Of a stretch of 64,000 bases of DNA, positions 35,873 to 44,463 are shown piece after piece (positions within the stretch are counted from its first letter, which is position 1; each line of letters opens with the position of its first letter). The translations under genes and the position numbers were made by a program. Source of the DNA: Chromatiales bacterium (GTDB lineage Bacteria > Pseudomonadota > Gammaproteobacteria > Thiohalomonadales > Thiohalomonadaceae); contig QKFD01000026.1 of the NCBI GenBank assembly GCA_003251535.1, positions 1-64,000 of the forward strand. Direction: 5' to 3'. A model generated the notes under the pieces. It had not been told where the DNA came from. It saw nothing but the letters and a program-made list of their open reading frames with translations, and ran no database searches.

Positions 35873-37288
35873 ATGAGAACCCGCCTACTCTGCGGCCTGG
35901 CCGCCGCACTATCGCCTGTTACCGCCTTTGCTGCTGAAGAGGGCAACCGGCTTGACCTGACTGCTACCGGCTACGGCTTCATCGCCCTGGCGGTCTTTAT
36001 CCTCGCCTACGCGCTGGTGATCTCGGAGGAGTTCCTCCACCTGCGCAAGTCGAAACCGATGGTGGTGGCGGCTGGCATTATCTGGGCGCTGGTCGGCATC
36101 GCCTATGCCGCGGCGGGAGACCACCACACCGCTGGAGCGGCACTACAGGAGAACATCCGAGAGTATGCCGAGATGTTCCTGTTTCTCCTGGCGGCGATGA
36201 CCTATGTCAACGTGATGGAGGAGCGCCTGGTCTTTGCCCGCCTCCGGGCCACCTTGGTGTCACGGGGTTTCAGCTTTGTGGCCGTGTTCTGGCTCACCGG
36301 GATCCTGTCGTTCTTCATCTCTGCGGTGGCGGATAACCTCACTACGGCACTGTTGATGGGGGCCGTGGTGATGGCGGTGGGGGTCGGCAACACCGGCTTC
36401 ATTGTGGTGGCCTGCATCAATGTGGTGGTGGCGGCCAACGCCGGTGGTGCCTTCAGTCCCTTTGGTGATATCACCACCTTGATGGTGTGGCAGAAGCAAA
36501 TTTTACCGTTCTGGGACTTTTTTGATCTCTTCGTCCCCTCCTTCGTCAACTGGCTGGTGCCGGCAATCCTGATGGGGATGGCCGTCCCTAAGGGGAAGCC
36601 TGCGCCGCAGAGCGAGACGGTGCGCATCAAACATGGTGGTGTGGCCGTCATTGCCCTGTTTGGGGTGACCCTGGTGCTGGCCGTCTCGGCCCACAACTTT
36701 CTCCACCTGCCGCCGGTGATCGGCATGATGACCGGCCTCGGTCTGCTCAAGTTCTATGGCTTTCACCTCAAACGGCGGGAGCGCAAGCAGGGGGGGGATG
36801 TTTCTGGGCCGGAACAGGGTCGGCTCGGCACCGATCCGGAAGATAAGGCGTTTGATATCTTCGCGGTGGTGGCCCGCGCCGAGTGGGATACCTTGATGTT
36901 CTTCTACGGTGTCGTGCTCTGTGTGGGCGGTCTTGGCACCATCGGCTATCTGGCCATGGTCTCCCATGGGATGTACACCGGCTTGGGGCCGACCTGGGCC
37001 AACGTGCTGGTGGGGGTCATCTCGGCGGTGGTGGATAACATCCCGGTCATGTTTGCGGTGCTGACCATGCACCCGGAGATGGCCGATGGCCAGTGGCTCC
37101 TGGTGACGCTCACCGCTGGGGTGGGGGGCTCGCTACTGTCAGTGGGCTCTGCCGCTGGGGTGGCGCTCATGGGCCAGTCCCGCGGTCTCTATACCTTCTT
37201 CAGCCACCTCCGCTGGAGTTGGGCCATCGCCTTGGGCTACGCGGCCAGTATCTGGATCCACTTCATTGTCAATGCCCACCTGATGTAA
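35873..37288 (+). CDS. nhaD: sodium:proton antiporter NhaD
   Basis: NhaD exports sodium in exchange for protons at the inner membrane. The 471-residue product has a leader-like first helix (TRLLCGLAAALSPVTAFAAE) and then about a dozen membrane segments. Family signatures include SFFISAVADNLTTALLMGAV, NVVVAANAGGAFSPFGDITT and GVISAVVDNIPVMFAVLTM, with acidic residues inside the membrane. The chosen ATG gives this standard start; the frame extends another 46 codons upstream without support. It converges with the rsuA-like gene over a strong hairpin. Confidence 0.92.
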   Translation: MRTRLLCGLAAALSPVTAFAAEEGNRLDLTATGYGFIALAVFILAYALVISEEFLHLRKSKPMVVAAGIIWALVGIAYAAAGDHHTAGAALQENIREYAEMFLFLLAAMTYVNVMEERLVFARLRATLVSRGFSFVAVFWLTGILSFFISAVADNLTTALLMGAVVMAVGVGNTGFIVVACINVVVAANAGGAFSPFGDITTLMVWQKQILPFWDFFDLFVPSFVNWLVPAILMGMAVPKGKPAPQSETVRIKHGGVAVIALFGVTLVLAVSAHNFLHLPPVIGMMTGLGLLKFYGFHLKRRERKQGGDVSGPEQGRLGTDPEDKAFDIFAVVARAEWDTLMFFYGVVLCVGGLGTIGYLAMVSHGMYTGLGPTWANVLVGVISAVVDNIPVMFAVLTMHPEMADGQWLLVTLTAGVGGSLLSVGSAAGVALMGQSRGLYTFFSHLRWSWAIALGYAASIWIHFIVNAHLM

Positions 37289-37293
37289 CTCTG

Positions 37294-37325
37294 GCCGGGG
37301 GGCCGGCCGATGGCGGCCCCCCGGC
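37294..37325. terminator. 12-bp GC hairpin between nhaD and rsuA
   Basis: GCCGGGGGGCCG (37294-37305) and CGGCCCCCCGGC (37314-37325) form a perfect 12-bp stem with an 8-nt loop, between two convergent stops. Like other hairpins in this window it lacks a T-tract. Confidence 0.6.
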
Positions 37326-37336
37326 TAGGCGTCCTG

Positions 37337-38029
37337 CTAAAAGGCGGCTATCTCCTCCGCTGTGAGGGGCCGGTAGCCCCCCGGGGCCAGTGTCGGATCG
37401 AGCCGCAGTGGGCCGATCCGCTCCCGGTGGAGGGTGACCACTCGGTTACCGACCGCCGCCACCATCCGTTTTACCTGGTGATAGCGCCCCTCAAAAATGG
37501 TCAGGCGCAACTCGGCACTCCCCAAACGCTCCACCTCTGCCGGGCGGGTGGGCTGCTCCTCGCCCCGCAACAAGACCCCTTGACGTAGTTGGTCCAGCGC
37601 CTCATCGGCGATAGGTTCCGCCAGCTGGAGGCGGTAGTCTTTGGCGCAGTGGTGCCGGGGAGAGGTGATCCTGTGGGACCATTGGCCATCGTCGGTGAGC
37701 AGCAGTAGCCCGGTGGTGTCGAGATCGAGCCGCCCCGCGCTGTGCAGGCCATAGCGATCGGCCGGAGTGAGGAGATCGAGGGCCAGGGGGTGGCCCCCAT
37801 CCTCGGTGGTACTGAGATAGCCCGCCGGTTTGTGGAGCATAAAGTAGCGGGGCCCGCTGGGGGCGAACAGCGTCTTGCCATCAAAGGTGATGGGTTCGGC
37901 GGGATCCACCTGGCGTGCCGGATCGCGCACGACCTCGCTGGCGAGCTGGATTCGGCCACTGCGGATGGCGCGTTGGGCGGTGCTACGGGTCAGCCCGTGG
38001 GCGTGGGAGAGCAGTTTATCTAGGCGCAT
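37337..38029 (-). CDS. rsuA: 16S rRNA pseudouridine synthase, RsuA family
   Basis: This enzyme converts a uridine of 16S rRNA (U516 in E. coli RsuA) to pseudouridine. The N-terminal S4 RNA-binding domain is MRLDKLLSHAHGLTRSTAQR onward. The catalytic aspartate lies in SAGRLDLDTTGLLLLTDDG, and the family end is FEGRYHQVKRMVAAVGNRVV. The start at 38029 gives the usual MRLDKLLSH; an upstream ATG would add six residues. About 230 residues is standard. It could be a related RluB/RluE-type enzyme, but RsuA fits best. Confidence 0.88.
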   Translation of the reverse strand: MRLDKLLSHAHGLTRSTAQRAIRSGRIQLASEVVRDPARQVDPAEPITFDGKTLFAPSGPRYFMLHKPAGYLSTTEDGGHPLALDLLTPADRYGLHSAGRLDLDTTGLLLLTDDGQWSHRITSPRHHCAKDYRLQLAEPIADEALDQLRQGVLLRGEEQPTRPAEVERLGSAELRLTIFEGRYHQVKRMVAAVGNRVVTLHRERIGPLRLDPTLAPGGYRPLTAEEIAAF

Positions 38030-38186
38030 GATAGGGGCTGATTGCAAAAGGCGGTTGGCAACGGGTGGGGCGGCGTTAGATGATCCGCAAGTTTACGGTC
38101 GAACGTTGGGTGGCCAGGGAGAGAGGACGCCGCCCGGTTCGGCGCGTGGGATCCATTGTATCTTTGGCACAAGGGAGCCGCTTGTT

Positions 38187-38543
38187 ATGAATCTTTTCCA
38201 ACGCCTACCACAAGGTGCCCGGTTTGAGTTCCAGGGCGAGCGTTATACCAAGGTGGGGCCGCTGACGGCCATCCACCAGGCGTCTGGGCAGCAGCGCATG
38301 ATTCCTCGCTCTGCCGCTATTCACCCCCTTGATGAGGGGGCATCGCACCTGACGACGGTACCGCGAGTCCCCTTGGAACCAGAGCGGATCGTGGCCGCCC
38401 TGGAGCGCTTCGAGGCGCACTGGCGCCGGGCCGCCGACGCGGGGCAGGTAGCCATTGCGACGCTGTTGGAGGCGCAAGCGGTACTGAAACGGGAGCTGGT
38501 AGGCGAGGATGAGCAACCCAAGGTTTTACCCATCCACAAATAG
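38187..38543 (+). CDS. small protein of unknown function
   Basis: I do not recognise the family of this 118-residue soluble protein. The ATG at 38187 is preceded by AAGGGAG. The N-terminal half looks strand-rich (FQRLPQGARFEFQGERYTKVGP) and the C-terminal half helical (RIVAALERFEAHWRRAADAG, LLEAQAVLKRELVGED). There are no cysteines, signal peptide or membrane segments. It overlaps nothing on its own strand and precedes the TIGR02647-like gene by 13 bases, so the two are probably co-transcribed. Confidence 0.72.
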   Translation: MNLFQRLPQGARFEFQGERYTKVGPLTAIHQASGQQRMIPRSAAIHPLDEGASHLTTVPRVPLEPERIVAALERFEAHWRRAADAGQVAIATLLEAQAVLKRELVGEDEQPKVLPIHK

Positions 38544-38556
38544 AAAGAAAGGCGAC

Positions 38557-38805
38557 ATGATGCAAAAAACCGAGCGATTCGATGGGCACGATCTGGAGGA
38601 GCTGAAGCTCCTGGCCCTGTTCAATCTGGAGAGTATGCAAGAGGGGCTTCAGGTCCATCACAACGCAGGGGAGGAGGCCATGGCCGCGATGACCCGGCTC
38701 CACGCCAAGGGGTTGGTGACAGAGGCGGATGGTGGCTATCTCACGGATCTCGGGGTGACCGCCGCGGAGCACCTCCAGGCGGTGTTAACCATCTTGCACC
38801 CGTAG
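38557..38805 (+). CDS. TIGR02647-type small conserved protein
   Basis: The product of about 82 residues matches the pattern I associate with the TIGR02647 family of small gammaproteobacterial proteins: an N-terminal LEELKLLALFNLESMQEGLQ, then VHHNAGEEAMAAMTRLHAKGL and GGYLTDLGVTAAEHLQAV. The C-terminal part resembles a winged-helix turn, but the function is unknown. Two consecutive ATGs (38557, 38560) follow a GAAAGAAAGG purine run. It lies 13 bases after another small gene. Confidence 0.8.
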   Translation: MMQKTERFDGHDLEELKLLALFNLESMQEGLQVHHNAGEEAMAAMTRLHAKGLVTEADGGYLTDLGVTAAEHLQAVLTILHP

Positions 38806-38930
38806 TTTCCCCCCGGGGGCGGGCCGTGATCGGCCCACCCCTTGGAATAGGTTGGTGGATTGGTTGATCTCGATCGGCAGGGGGGGCGGCAACGGACCCC
38901 ACTGCTTGGATCGGGCGAGGTAGAGCCAAG

Positions 38931-39839
38931 ATGTGGGTCATTTCATCGGGTGCTGGTCACCGGCAGGCCACCACCCAAACCGGTGGTTGGCACTGTGATA
39001 TTGATCCCCAACAGCTACAGCAGTGGGTGGCAGAGCTGGCCTTTCCGCGGCACTTTTTTGCTGAGCAGCACGCCAATCGCCAGGCGCGTGGCATCGTTGT
39101 CCGAGAGTTCCAGCGGTTGGGGTTGTCGCCCAGCCTACAAGGGGAGGCTACCAATGTCGTGGCCACCCTAGGGGTGCCGTGGGAGCAGTGCCGGGTGATT
39201 GTCGGCGCCCACTACGATAGCGTGCCCCGTACCCCGGGGGCAGATGACAACGCCAGTGCCGTGGCCGGTATGTTAGCGGTGGCCAAGGCGCTGCAACCGT
39301 TAGGCCCACTGCCAGTCGCCTTTGTCGCCTTCAATCAGGAGGAGGATGGCATGGTGGGCAGCCAGCAGCTGGTGGCCGAGCTGCGGGCCCGGGGTGGGCG
39401 GCAGCTGGTGTGTGCCCATGTGTTAGAGATGATTGGCTACTGTAGCCATGAACCCGGTTCGCAACACCTGCCTGTGGGCCTTCCGATTCGTGTCTCCAAT
39501 GTGGGTAACTTCATCGGGGTGATTGCCAATCGCCGCTCCAACGCCTGGGTGGCACCGTTGGTGGCCTTGGCGGAACGGAGGTTGCCAGAGTTGCCAGTCA
39601 AGGCGCTCAAGGTGTTTGCGGGGATGGAGCGGCTCTTTCCCCACCTCCTGCGTAGTGACCACGGGCCATTTTGGCGGGCGGGGCTCCCGGCGCTGATGTG
39701 GACCGATACCGCCGAGTTTCGTAACCCCCACTACCACCGTCCCAGCGATCTCCCCGACACCTTGGACTATCAGTTCATGGCCCAGGTCGCCACTCTACTG
39801 ACTTATATGGTGCGTACGCAGTGTGGTTGGGAGGGTTGA
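38931..39839 (+). CDS. M28-family zinc aminopeptidase-like protein
   Basis: This 302-residue protein belongs to the M28 peptidases, di-zinc enzymes that usually remove N-terminal residues from peptides. The metal and catalytic segments are present in order: VGAHYDSVPRTPGADDNASA, FNQEEDGMVGSQQL with the catalytic glutamate pair, MLEMIGY-like VLEMIGYCSH, and the C-terminal histidine in NPHYHRPSDLPDTLDYQFM. No obvious signal peptide is seen, so it may be cytosolic. A GNAT gene starts three bases after its stop. The natural substrate is unknown. Confidence 0.88.
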   Translation: MWVISSGAGHRQATTQTGGWHCDIDPQQLQQWVAELAFPRHFFAEQHANRQARGIVVREFQRLGLSPSLQGEATNVVATLGVPWEQCRVIVGAHYDSVPRTPGADDNASAVAGMLAVAKALQPLGPLPVAFVAFNQEEDGMVGSQQLVAELRARGGRQLVCAHVLEMIGYCSHEPGSQHLPVGLPIRVSNVGNFIGVIANRRSNAWVAPLVALAERRLPELPVKALKVFAGMERLFPHLLRSDHGPFWRAGLPALMWTDTAEFRNPHYHRPSDLPDTLDYQFMAQVATLLTYMVRTQCGWEG

Positions 39840-39842
39840 TCG

Positions 39843-40265
39843 GTGTCGTTAACACAGAAGCGGGTGACGACGGTGCGTTTTACTACCCGCTTCTCTGACT
39901 TTGCCGCTTTGGCAGCGCTCTATCGGGAGGCGGGGTTGGGGGAGCGGGACGCCGCCTTGACCCAGGTGGCATTTGCCGCCAGTGAGTTCAAGGTGTTTGC
40001 CCTGGTGCAGGGGCAGGTCGTGGGGGCTGGGCGGGCCGTGGGGCCTGGGCTGGAGGCGGCCATGATCTGTGATCTTGCTGTACTCCCTCACTGGCAGGGG
40101 CGGCGCATCGGCAGCACCCTGCTGCTCTGGTTGAAGCAGCGTCTGGCCCGTCACCAGCGTATCCTGCTCTATCCTGAACCGGGGCGGGAGTCGTTCTACC
40201 ACCGGCACGGTTTTCGCCCCTCTGGCCACGCCATGGTGGCGCAGGGGGCTGAGGCCCCTCCTTAA
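39843..40265 (+). CDS. GNAT-family N-acetyltransferase
   Basis: This 140-residue protein has the GNAT fold, which transfers an acetyl group from acetyl-CoA to an amine. The acetyl-CoA-binding loop is LAVLPHWQGRRIGSTLLLWL, preceded by the strand VVGAGRAVGPGLEAAMICDL and followed by RILLYPEPGRESFYHRHGFRP. It starts with GTG three bases after the M28 peptidase stop, implying translational coupling and perhaps a shared task on peptides or amino acids. The substrate cannot be told from sequence. Confidence 0.85.
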   Translation: MSLTQKRVTTVRFTTRFSDFAALAALYREAGLGERDAALTQVAFAASEFKVFALVQGQVVGAGRAVGPGLEAAMICDLAVLPHWQGRRIGSTLLLWLKQRLARHQRILLYPEPGRESFYHRHGFRPSGHAMVAQGAEAPP

Positions 40266-40446
40266 AGGGGCCAGCCACCCTCGCGGTGCTTGAAGGGGCG
40301 CTAGCCGCGGAACAAAAACGGCCGCTGGATCCCCGCCCGCACCATCTCTGCCCCCGATGCTAGCCGGGGGGTCTCCTCCGTGGCTCCAGCCTAATAGCGC
40401 CCACCCCCTTCCCCATTCACGGCATGGCCGAGCCTGCTATGGGTGC

Positions 40447-40752
40447 CTATGGCGTTGTGGGGAGGTGGTAATAGGTGCGATTGAGGTAGTCGCTCACCGC
40501 CAAAACATCGTCATCGAACCAGCGCAGCTCCAGGTTCAGTTCGCAGCGGCGCACCTGCTTTTGTAGGCCCTCCCAGGAGGAGACGCGGCGGTTGGGGCGG
40601 GTATAGAGGCCGGAGCCGTCGCCGCCCGCCATGTTCGTGTGGCAGGCAACACAGTTCTGCTGGTGTAACTCGGCGCCGCGATCGGGCTCTGCCGCCAGGG
40701 CGGGTAGGCCGATCAGGGCGAGGAGCAGGGGGGTGTGACGTAGTAGGCGCAT
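40447..40752 (-). CDS. small periplasmic c-type cytochrome without a distal Met
   Basis: This 101-residue protein has a signal peptide ([19 protein letters not shown]) and one haem-binding CVACH motif, so it is a periplasmic class I-like cytochrome c. After the haem motif only one methionine occurs, three residues on (HTNMAGGDG), which is too close to be the usual distal ligand. A later cysteine ([16 protein letters not shown]) and a C-terminal histidine (NRTYYHLP) are alternatives. The haem may be five-coordinate or bind an unusual ligand. It lies 71 bases upstream of the M48 protease gene on the same strand. Confidence 0.85.
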   Translation of the reverse strand: MRLLRHTPLLLALIGLPALAAEPDRGAELHQQNCVACHTNMAGGDGSGLYTRPNRRVSSWEGLQKQVRRCELNLELRWFDDDVLAVSDYLNRTYYHLPTTP

Positions 40753-40823
40753 AGTTGGGTTCCTCCAGTGAAAAAGCGTAGCGGGTTTAGATGGCCGTGT
40801 GAGTCCCTATCACCGCGCCACCC

Positions 40824-42080
40824 TTAGCTGGCGGTGGCGTTGCGCTCTAGGTGGGCTACCCGCACCGGGGCCGGTGGGTGGGAGTCGTGGAAGGCCGAGT
40901 AGAGCGGATCGGGGGTCAAGGTACTGGCATTGTCGCGGTAGAGTTTGACCAGCGCTTGGATGAGGTCCCGCGCCTGGGTCTGCTCGGCTGCAAAGTCGTC
41001 CGCCTCAAACTCGTGGCGGCGCAGGGTGCGGGCGAGCAGCGGCTGGGTGAAGAGGGTAAATACCGGCGAGACCAGCAGAAACAGCGCCAGGGCGGTATGG
41101 GCTGAGGCCTGCTCCACCCCCAGTGCGCTGTAGAACCAAGGCTCTCCGGAGAGCCAGCCAAGCAGCGCCAGGCCAGTAAAGCTGAAGAGCGAGACGGTGA
41201 TCAGGCGCTGGCGCACATGCTTGCGGCGATAGTGTCCCAGCTCATGGGCCAACACGGCCTCCATCTCCTGCTCATTGAGGGTGTTGAGCAGGGTGTCGAA
41301 GAAGACAATGCGCTTATGTCGCCCCAAGCCGGTGAAGTAGGCGTTACCGTGGGCCGAACGGCGCGACCCATCCATGACAAAGACCCCCTCGGCCTCAAAG
41401 CCGCAGCGGCGCAGTAGGGCCTCAATGCGGGCCACCAGGGAGGGGTTGTCGAGGGGGCTGAATTGATTGAATAACGGGGCGATGAAGGTGGGATAGGCCC
41501 ACAACATCAGCAGGGTGAAGCCTATCCAGACCAGCCAGGCGTAGAGCCACCAGAGTGCCCCGGCGTGGTCCATCAGCCACAGGACCAGGGCCGCCATGGG
41601 GGTGCCGATCAGGGCGCCCAACAGGGCACCTTTGATGAGATCGCTGAAGTAGAGGCCGGCGCTGGTGCGATTAAAGCCAAAGCGCTGCTCAATGCCGAAG
41701 GTGTGTACCAGACTGAAGGGGAGATCCACTAGCGAGCCGATGAGGAATAGTGAGAGCAGAAAGCCTACCCCCGTGGCGACCGGCCCGAGGGCGAGGCTGT
41801 GCCAGGCGCTATCGAGGAGGCTCAATCCCCCTCCGAGGGTCCACAGCAGCAGTACCAGCACGCCGAACAGGGTCTCCGCCATGCCCAGGCGGGTTTTGGC
41901 CACGGTGTAGTCGGCGGCCCGCCGGTGAGACTCCGGGGTGATCCGGTCGGCAAAGGCGCTGGGCACCACGGCACGGTGGCTGGCCACATGGCGCACCTGC
42001 CGCCAAGCCAGCCATAGCTGCACCCCTGTGGTGAGGGCGAGGGCCAGTAGGAAGATCACTGTAAATGCGTGCATCGGCAA
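40824..42080 (-). CDS. M48-family membrane metalloprotease (Ste24 type)
   Basis: This 418-residue integral-membrane zinc protease belongs to the CAAX prenyl protease 1/Ste24 group. The zinc motif HExxH is in VLAHELGHYRRKHVRQR, and the third ligand glutamate is in LRRHEFEADDFAAEQ. Several membrane helices precede (TVIFLLALALTTGVQLWL and others) and surround the site (LITVSLFSFTGLALLGWL). Family members cut membrane or exported proteins for quality control; there is no prenylation in bacteria. A short gap with divergent orn follows upstream. Confidence 0.92.
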   Translation of the reverse strand: MPMHAFTVIFLLALALTTGVQLWLAWRQVRHVASHRAVVPSAFADRITPESHRRAADYTVAKTRLGMAETLFGVLVLLLWTLGGGLSLLDSAWHSLALGPVATGVGFLLSLFLIGSLVDLPFSLVHTFGIEQRFGFNRTSAGLYFSDLIKGALLGALIGTPMAALVLWLMDHAGALWWLYAWLVWIGFTLLMLWAYPTFIAPLFNQFSPLDNPSLVARIEALLRRCGFEAEGVFVMDGSRRSAHGNAYFTGLGRHKRIVFFDTLLNTLNEQEMEAVLAHELGHYRRKHVRQRLITVSLFSFTGLALLGWLSGEPWFYSALGVEQASAHTALALFLLVSPVFTLFTQPLLARTLRRHEFEADDFAAEQTQARDLIQALVKLYRDNASTLTPDPLYSAFHDSHPPAPVRVAHLERNATAS

Positions 42081-42154
42081 AATTGTCCTTTTAGCAGGCT
42101 AGTTTAGCTACTGATAGAATCGGCCCGAAATGTCCCATTGCGAGAGGAACACCG

Positions 42155-42697
42155 ATGTCTCAACACCCCGATCACCTTGTCTGGATCGACCTCGAAATGA
42201 CCGGGCTCGACCCTCAGACCGATCGCATCATTGAGATCGCCACCCTGGTGACCGACTCCCAGCTCAATCTGCTGGTGGAGGGACCGGTCTACGCTATTCA
42301 TCAGAGCGAGACGGTGCTGGGTCGTATGGACGAGTGGAATACCCGTCAGCACAACGGTTCAGGCCTGGTGGAGCGGGTGCGCAGCAGCAAGTATGACGAG
42401 CAGCAGGTGGAGAAGATGACCGTGGCCTTCCTTGAGCAGTGGGTGCCGGCCGGCAAGTCGCCCATGTGCGGTAACAGCATCTGCCAGGACCGCCGCTTTC
42501 TCGCCCGCTGGATGCCCAAGTTGGAGGCATTTTTCCACTACCGCAATCTGGATGTCTCCACCCTCAAAGAGCTGGCCCGCCGCTGGCGCCCGGAGTTGTA
42601 CGCCGGCTTCAGCAAGAACGCCACCCATCTAGCGATGGATGATATTCGGGAGTCGGTCCGCGAACTCCAGTACTACCGTGAGCATCTGTTGAAGTGA
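42155..42697 (+). CDS. orn: oligoribonuclease
   Basis: Orn degrades 2-5 nt RNA fragments, and also pGpG from cyclic-di-GMP turnover, to mononucleotides. It is essential in many gammaproteobacteria. The DEDDh exonuclease motifs are [40 protein letters not shown] and [18 protein letters not shown]. Its 180 residues are the usual size. The gene is divergent from the M48 protease gene and stands alone before the flagellar locus. Confidence 0.97.
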   Translation: MSQHPDHLVWIDLEMTGLDPQTDRIIEIATLVTDSQLNLLVEGPVYAIHQSETVLGRMDEWNTRQHNGSGLVERVRSSKYDEQQVEKMTVAFLEQWVPAGKSPMCGNSICQDRRFLARWMPKLEAFFHYRNLDVSTLKELARRWRPELYAGFSKNATHLAMDDIRESVRELQYYREHLLK

Positions 42698-42871
42698 GCG
42701 CCCTCGCGCTGCAAGATAGGCTGGTCGCTCAAGTCAATTAACCGGCGTCATCGCACCTAATATGGCCAGAGTGGGGTAAGCGGCGAATCTCCGTCAATAG
42801 TCTGACTCCTTCCCGGCCCATGGGGGGCGATGGCCCCACTCCAATCCCTAATAGGGGGCTGACAGCGGTTA

Positions 42872-42887
42872 TGGTACGTCGGTTGCA
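42872..42887 (+). promoter_or_regulatory. sigma-54 promoter of the fliL operon
   Basis: TGGTACG (42872-42878), four bases, then TTGCA (42883-42887) match the sigma-54 consensus TGGCACG-N4-TTGCW at all but one position, with GG and GC exactly ten bases apart. The start of transcription would be near 42898, 40 bases before fliL. Confidence 0.78.
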
Positions 42888-42937
42888 TTCGTTTCCGCAG
42901 CCCCTCTCCCCCCAGTATCCAATCGAGGCCGTTGTCC

Positions 42938-43447
42938 ATGGCAAAGAAAAAGGAGACCCCTCCCGATCTGGATCTCGACGCCGCCGGCAAAGCGGGCGGC
43001 GGCAAGAAGATGATCATCCTCTATGTCGTCATCGGTATCCTGGTCCTGGCGGTCGCTGGCCTTGGCACCCTGTTTGTCATGCGGCAGGGCGGCGAAGGCG
43101 GGGGCGAGGCGGCAGTGCATAAGAGCGAAGAGGCCTACTACATCCCGCTCGACTCCCTCACCGTCAACTTCAATGCCAAGGGGCCGGCCCGTTTTCTCCA
43201 GGTGGATATGCAGGCGATGGCCCATAGCGAGGAGGTGGGTCACCTACTGGAGATGCACAAGCCGGCCATTCGTAACGATCTCCTGCTGCTACTCGCCTCC
43301 CAGAGCTTTGATGTGGTGAGTACCCCAGAGGGCAAAGAGGCGCTGCGCCAGCAGGCCGTGGAGACCATCAACCGGGTCTTGTCGGAGCAGGCCAAGAGCC
43401 CCGAGCGGATCGAGACGGTCTACTTCACCAGCTTTGTGATGCAGTAG
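42938..43447 (+). CDS. fliL: flagellar basal-body-associated protein FliL
   Basis: FliL is a single-pass inner-membrane protein that surrounds stator units and supports torque or stator stability. The 169-residue product has a charged cytoplasmic N-terminus, one helix (MIILYVVIGILVLAVAGLGTLFV) and a periplasmic domain beginning EEAYYIPLDSLTVNFNAKGP. It ends with RIETVYFTSFVMQ. The ATG at 42938 is preferred to a TTG two codons earlier. It opens the fliLMNOPQR-flhB operon behind a sigma-54 promoter. Confidence 0.93.
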   Translation: MAKKKETPPDLDLDAAGKAGGGKKMIILYVVIGILVLAVAGLGTLFVMRQGGEGGGEAAVHKSEEAYYIPLDSLTVNFNAKGPARFLQVDMQAMAHSEEVGHLLEMHKPAIRNDLLLLLASQSFDVVSTPEGKEALRQQAVETINRVLSEQAKSPERIETVYFTSFVMQ

Positions 43448-43455
43448 GCGTCCCC

Positions 43456-44451
43456 ATGGCCATCAATGATCTGCTCTCCCAAGATGAGATCGATGCCCTC
43501 CTCCACGGTGTGACCGAGGGGGATATCGATACCGGTGCCGATGAGTTTGAAGAGGGGGAGGTCAGGGGCTACGACTTCACCAGCGAGGACCGTATTGTCC
43601 GCGGTCGGATGCCGACCCTGGAGATGGTCAACGAACGCTTCTCCCGCCACTTTCGCATCGCCCTATTCAACATGCTGCGCCGCTCCGCGGAGATCTCCGT
43701 GGGCGGGGTGGAGATGCTGAAGTTCTCTGAATATATCCACACCCTGTTTGTTCCCACCAGCCTCAACATGGTGCGGGTCAAACCGCTACGCGGCACCGCC
43801 TTGCTCGTGTTGGACCCAAAGTTGGTGTTCATCGTGGTGGACAACTTTTTTGGGGGTGATGGGCGTTACCACGCCAAGATCGAGGGGCGCGAGTTTACCC
43901 CCACCGAGCAGCGGGTGATCCAGATCCTGCTCAACCTCGCCTTTGCCGACCTGCACGAGGCGTGGGCGCCGGTCATGAAGCTCGACTTTGAGTACGTAAG
44001 CTCCGAGGTCAACCCGCAGTTTGCCAATATTGTTAGCCCCACTGAGGTGGTGGTGGTCTCCAAGTTCCACATCGAGCTGGAGGGGGGCGGCGGAGATATG
44101 CATGTCACCATGCCCTACTCCATGCTCGAACCGATGCGCGAGATCCTGGATGCCGGCGTGCAGTCTGACCGCAGCGATATCGACGAGCGCTGGATGGTGG
44201 CGCTGCGGGAGGAGGTGAAGAGCGCCGAGGTGGAGCTTTCCAGCACCCTCTGCGAGGCGCAGTTGACACTGCGTGACCTGGTCAATATGAAACCGGGCGA
44301 CGTCATTCCCATCGAGATGCCGGAGTTAGTGACCCTCCGTGCGGAGGGGATCCCCGTCTTCCGTGGCCGGCTCGGGGTGTTTGACGAGAACCTTGCCATC
44401 AAGATTATGCGGTCAGTGGAGCGGCCTATCGTCAGTAACCGCGGTCCTTAG
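43456..44451 (+). CDS. fliM: flagellar motor switch protein FliM
   Basis: FliM forms the middle of the C-ring and binds phosphorylated CheY to reverse rotation. The N-terminal CheY-binding peptide is LSQDEIDALLHGV. The middle domain includes MPTLEMVNERFSRHFRIALF and the switch-related GRYHAKIEGREFTPTEQRVI. A C-terminal SpoA domain contains LVNMKPGDVIPIEMPELV. Its 331 residues are typical. It lies eight bases after fliL and 12 bases before fliN. Confidence 0.97.
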   Translation: MAINDLLSQDEIDALLHGVTEGDIDTGADEFEEGEVRGYDFTSEDRIVRGRMPTLEMVNERFSRHFRIALFNMLRRSAEISVGGVEMLKFSEYIHTLFVPTSLNMVRVKPLRGTALLVLDPKLVFIVVDNFFGGDGRYHAKIEGREFTPTEQRVIQILLNLAFADLHEAWAPVMKLDFEYVSSEVNPQFANIVSPTEVVVVSKFHIELEGGGGDMHVTMPYSMLEPMREILDAGVQSDRSDIDERWMVALREEVKSAEVELSSTLCEAQLTLRDLVNMKPGDVIPIEMPELVTLRAEGIPVFRGRLGVFDENLAIKIMRSVERPIVSNRGP

Positions 44452-44463
44452 TGGAGCCCAGGC

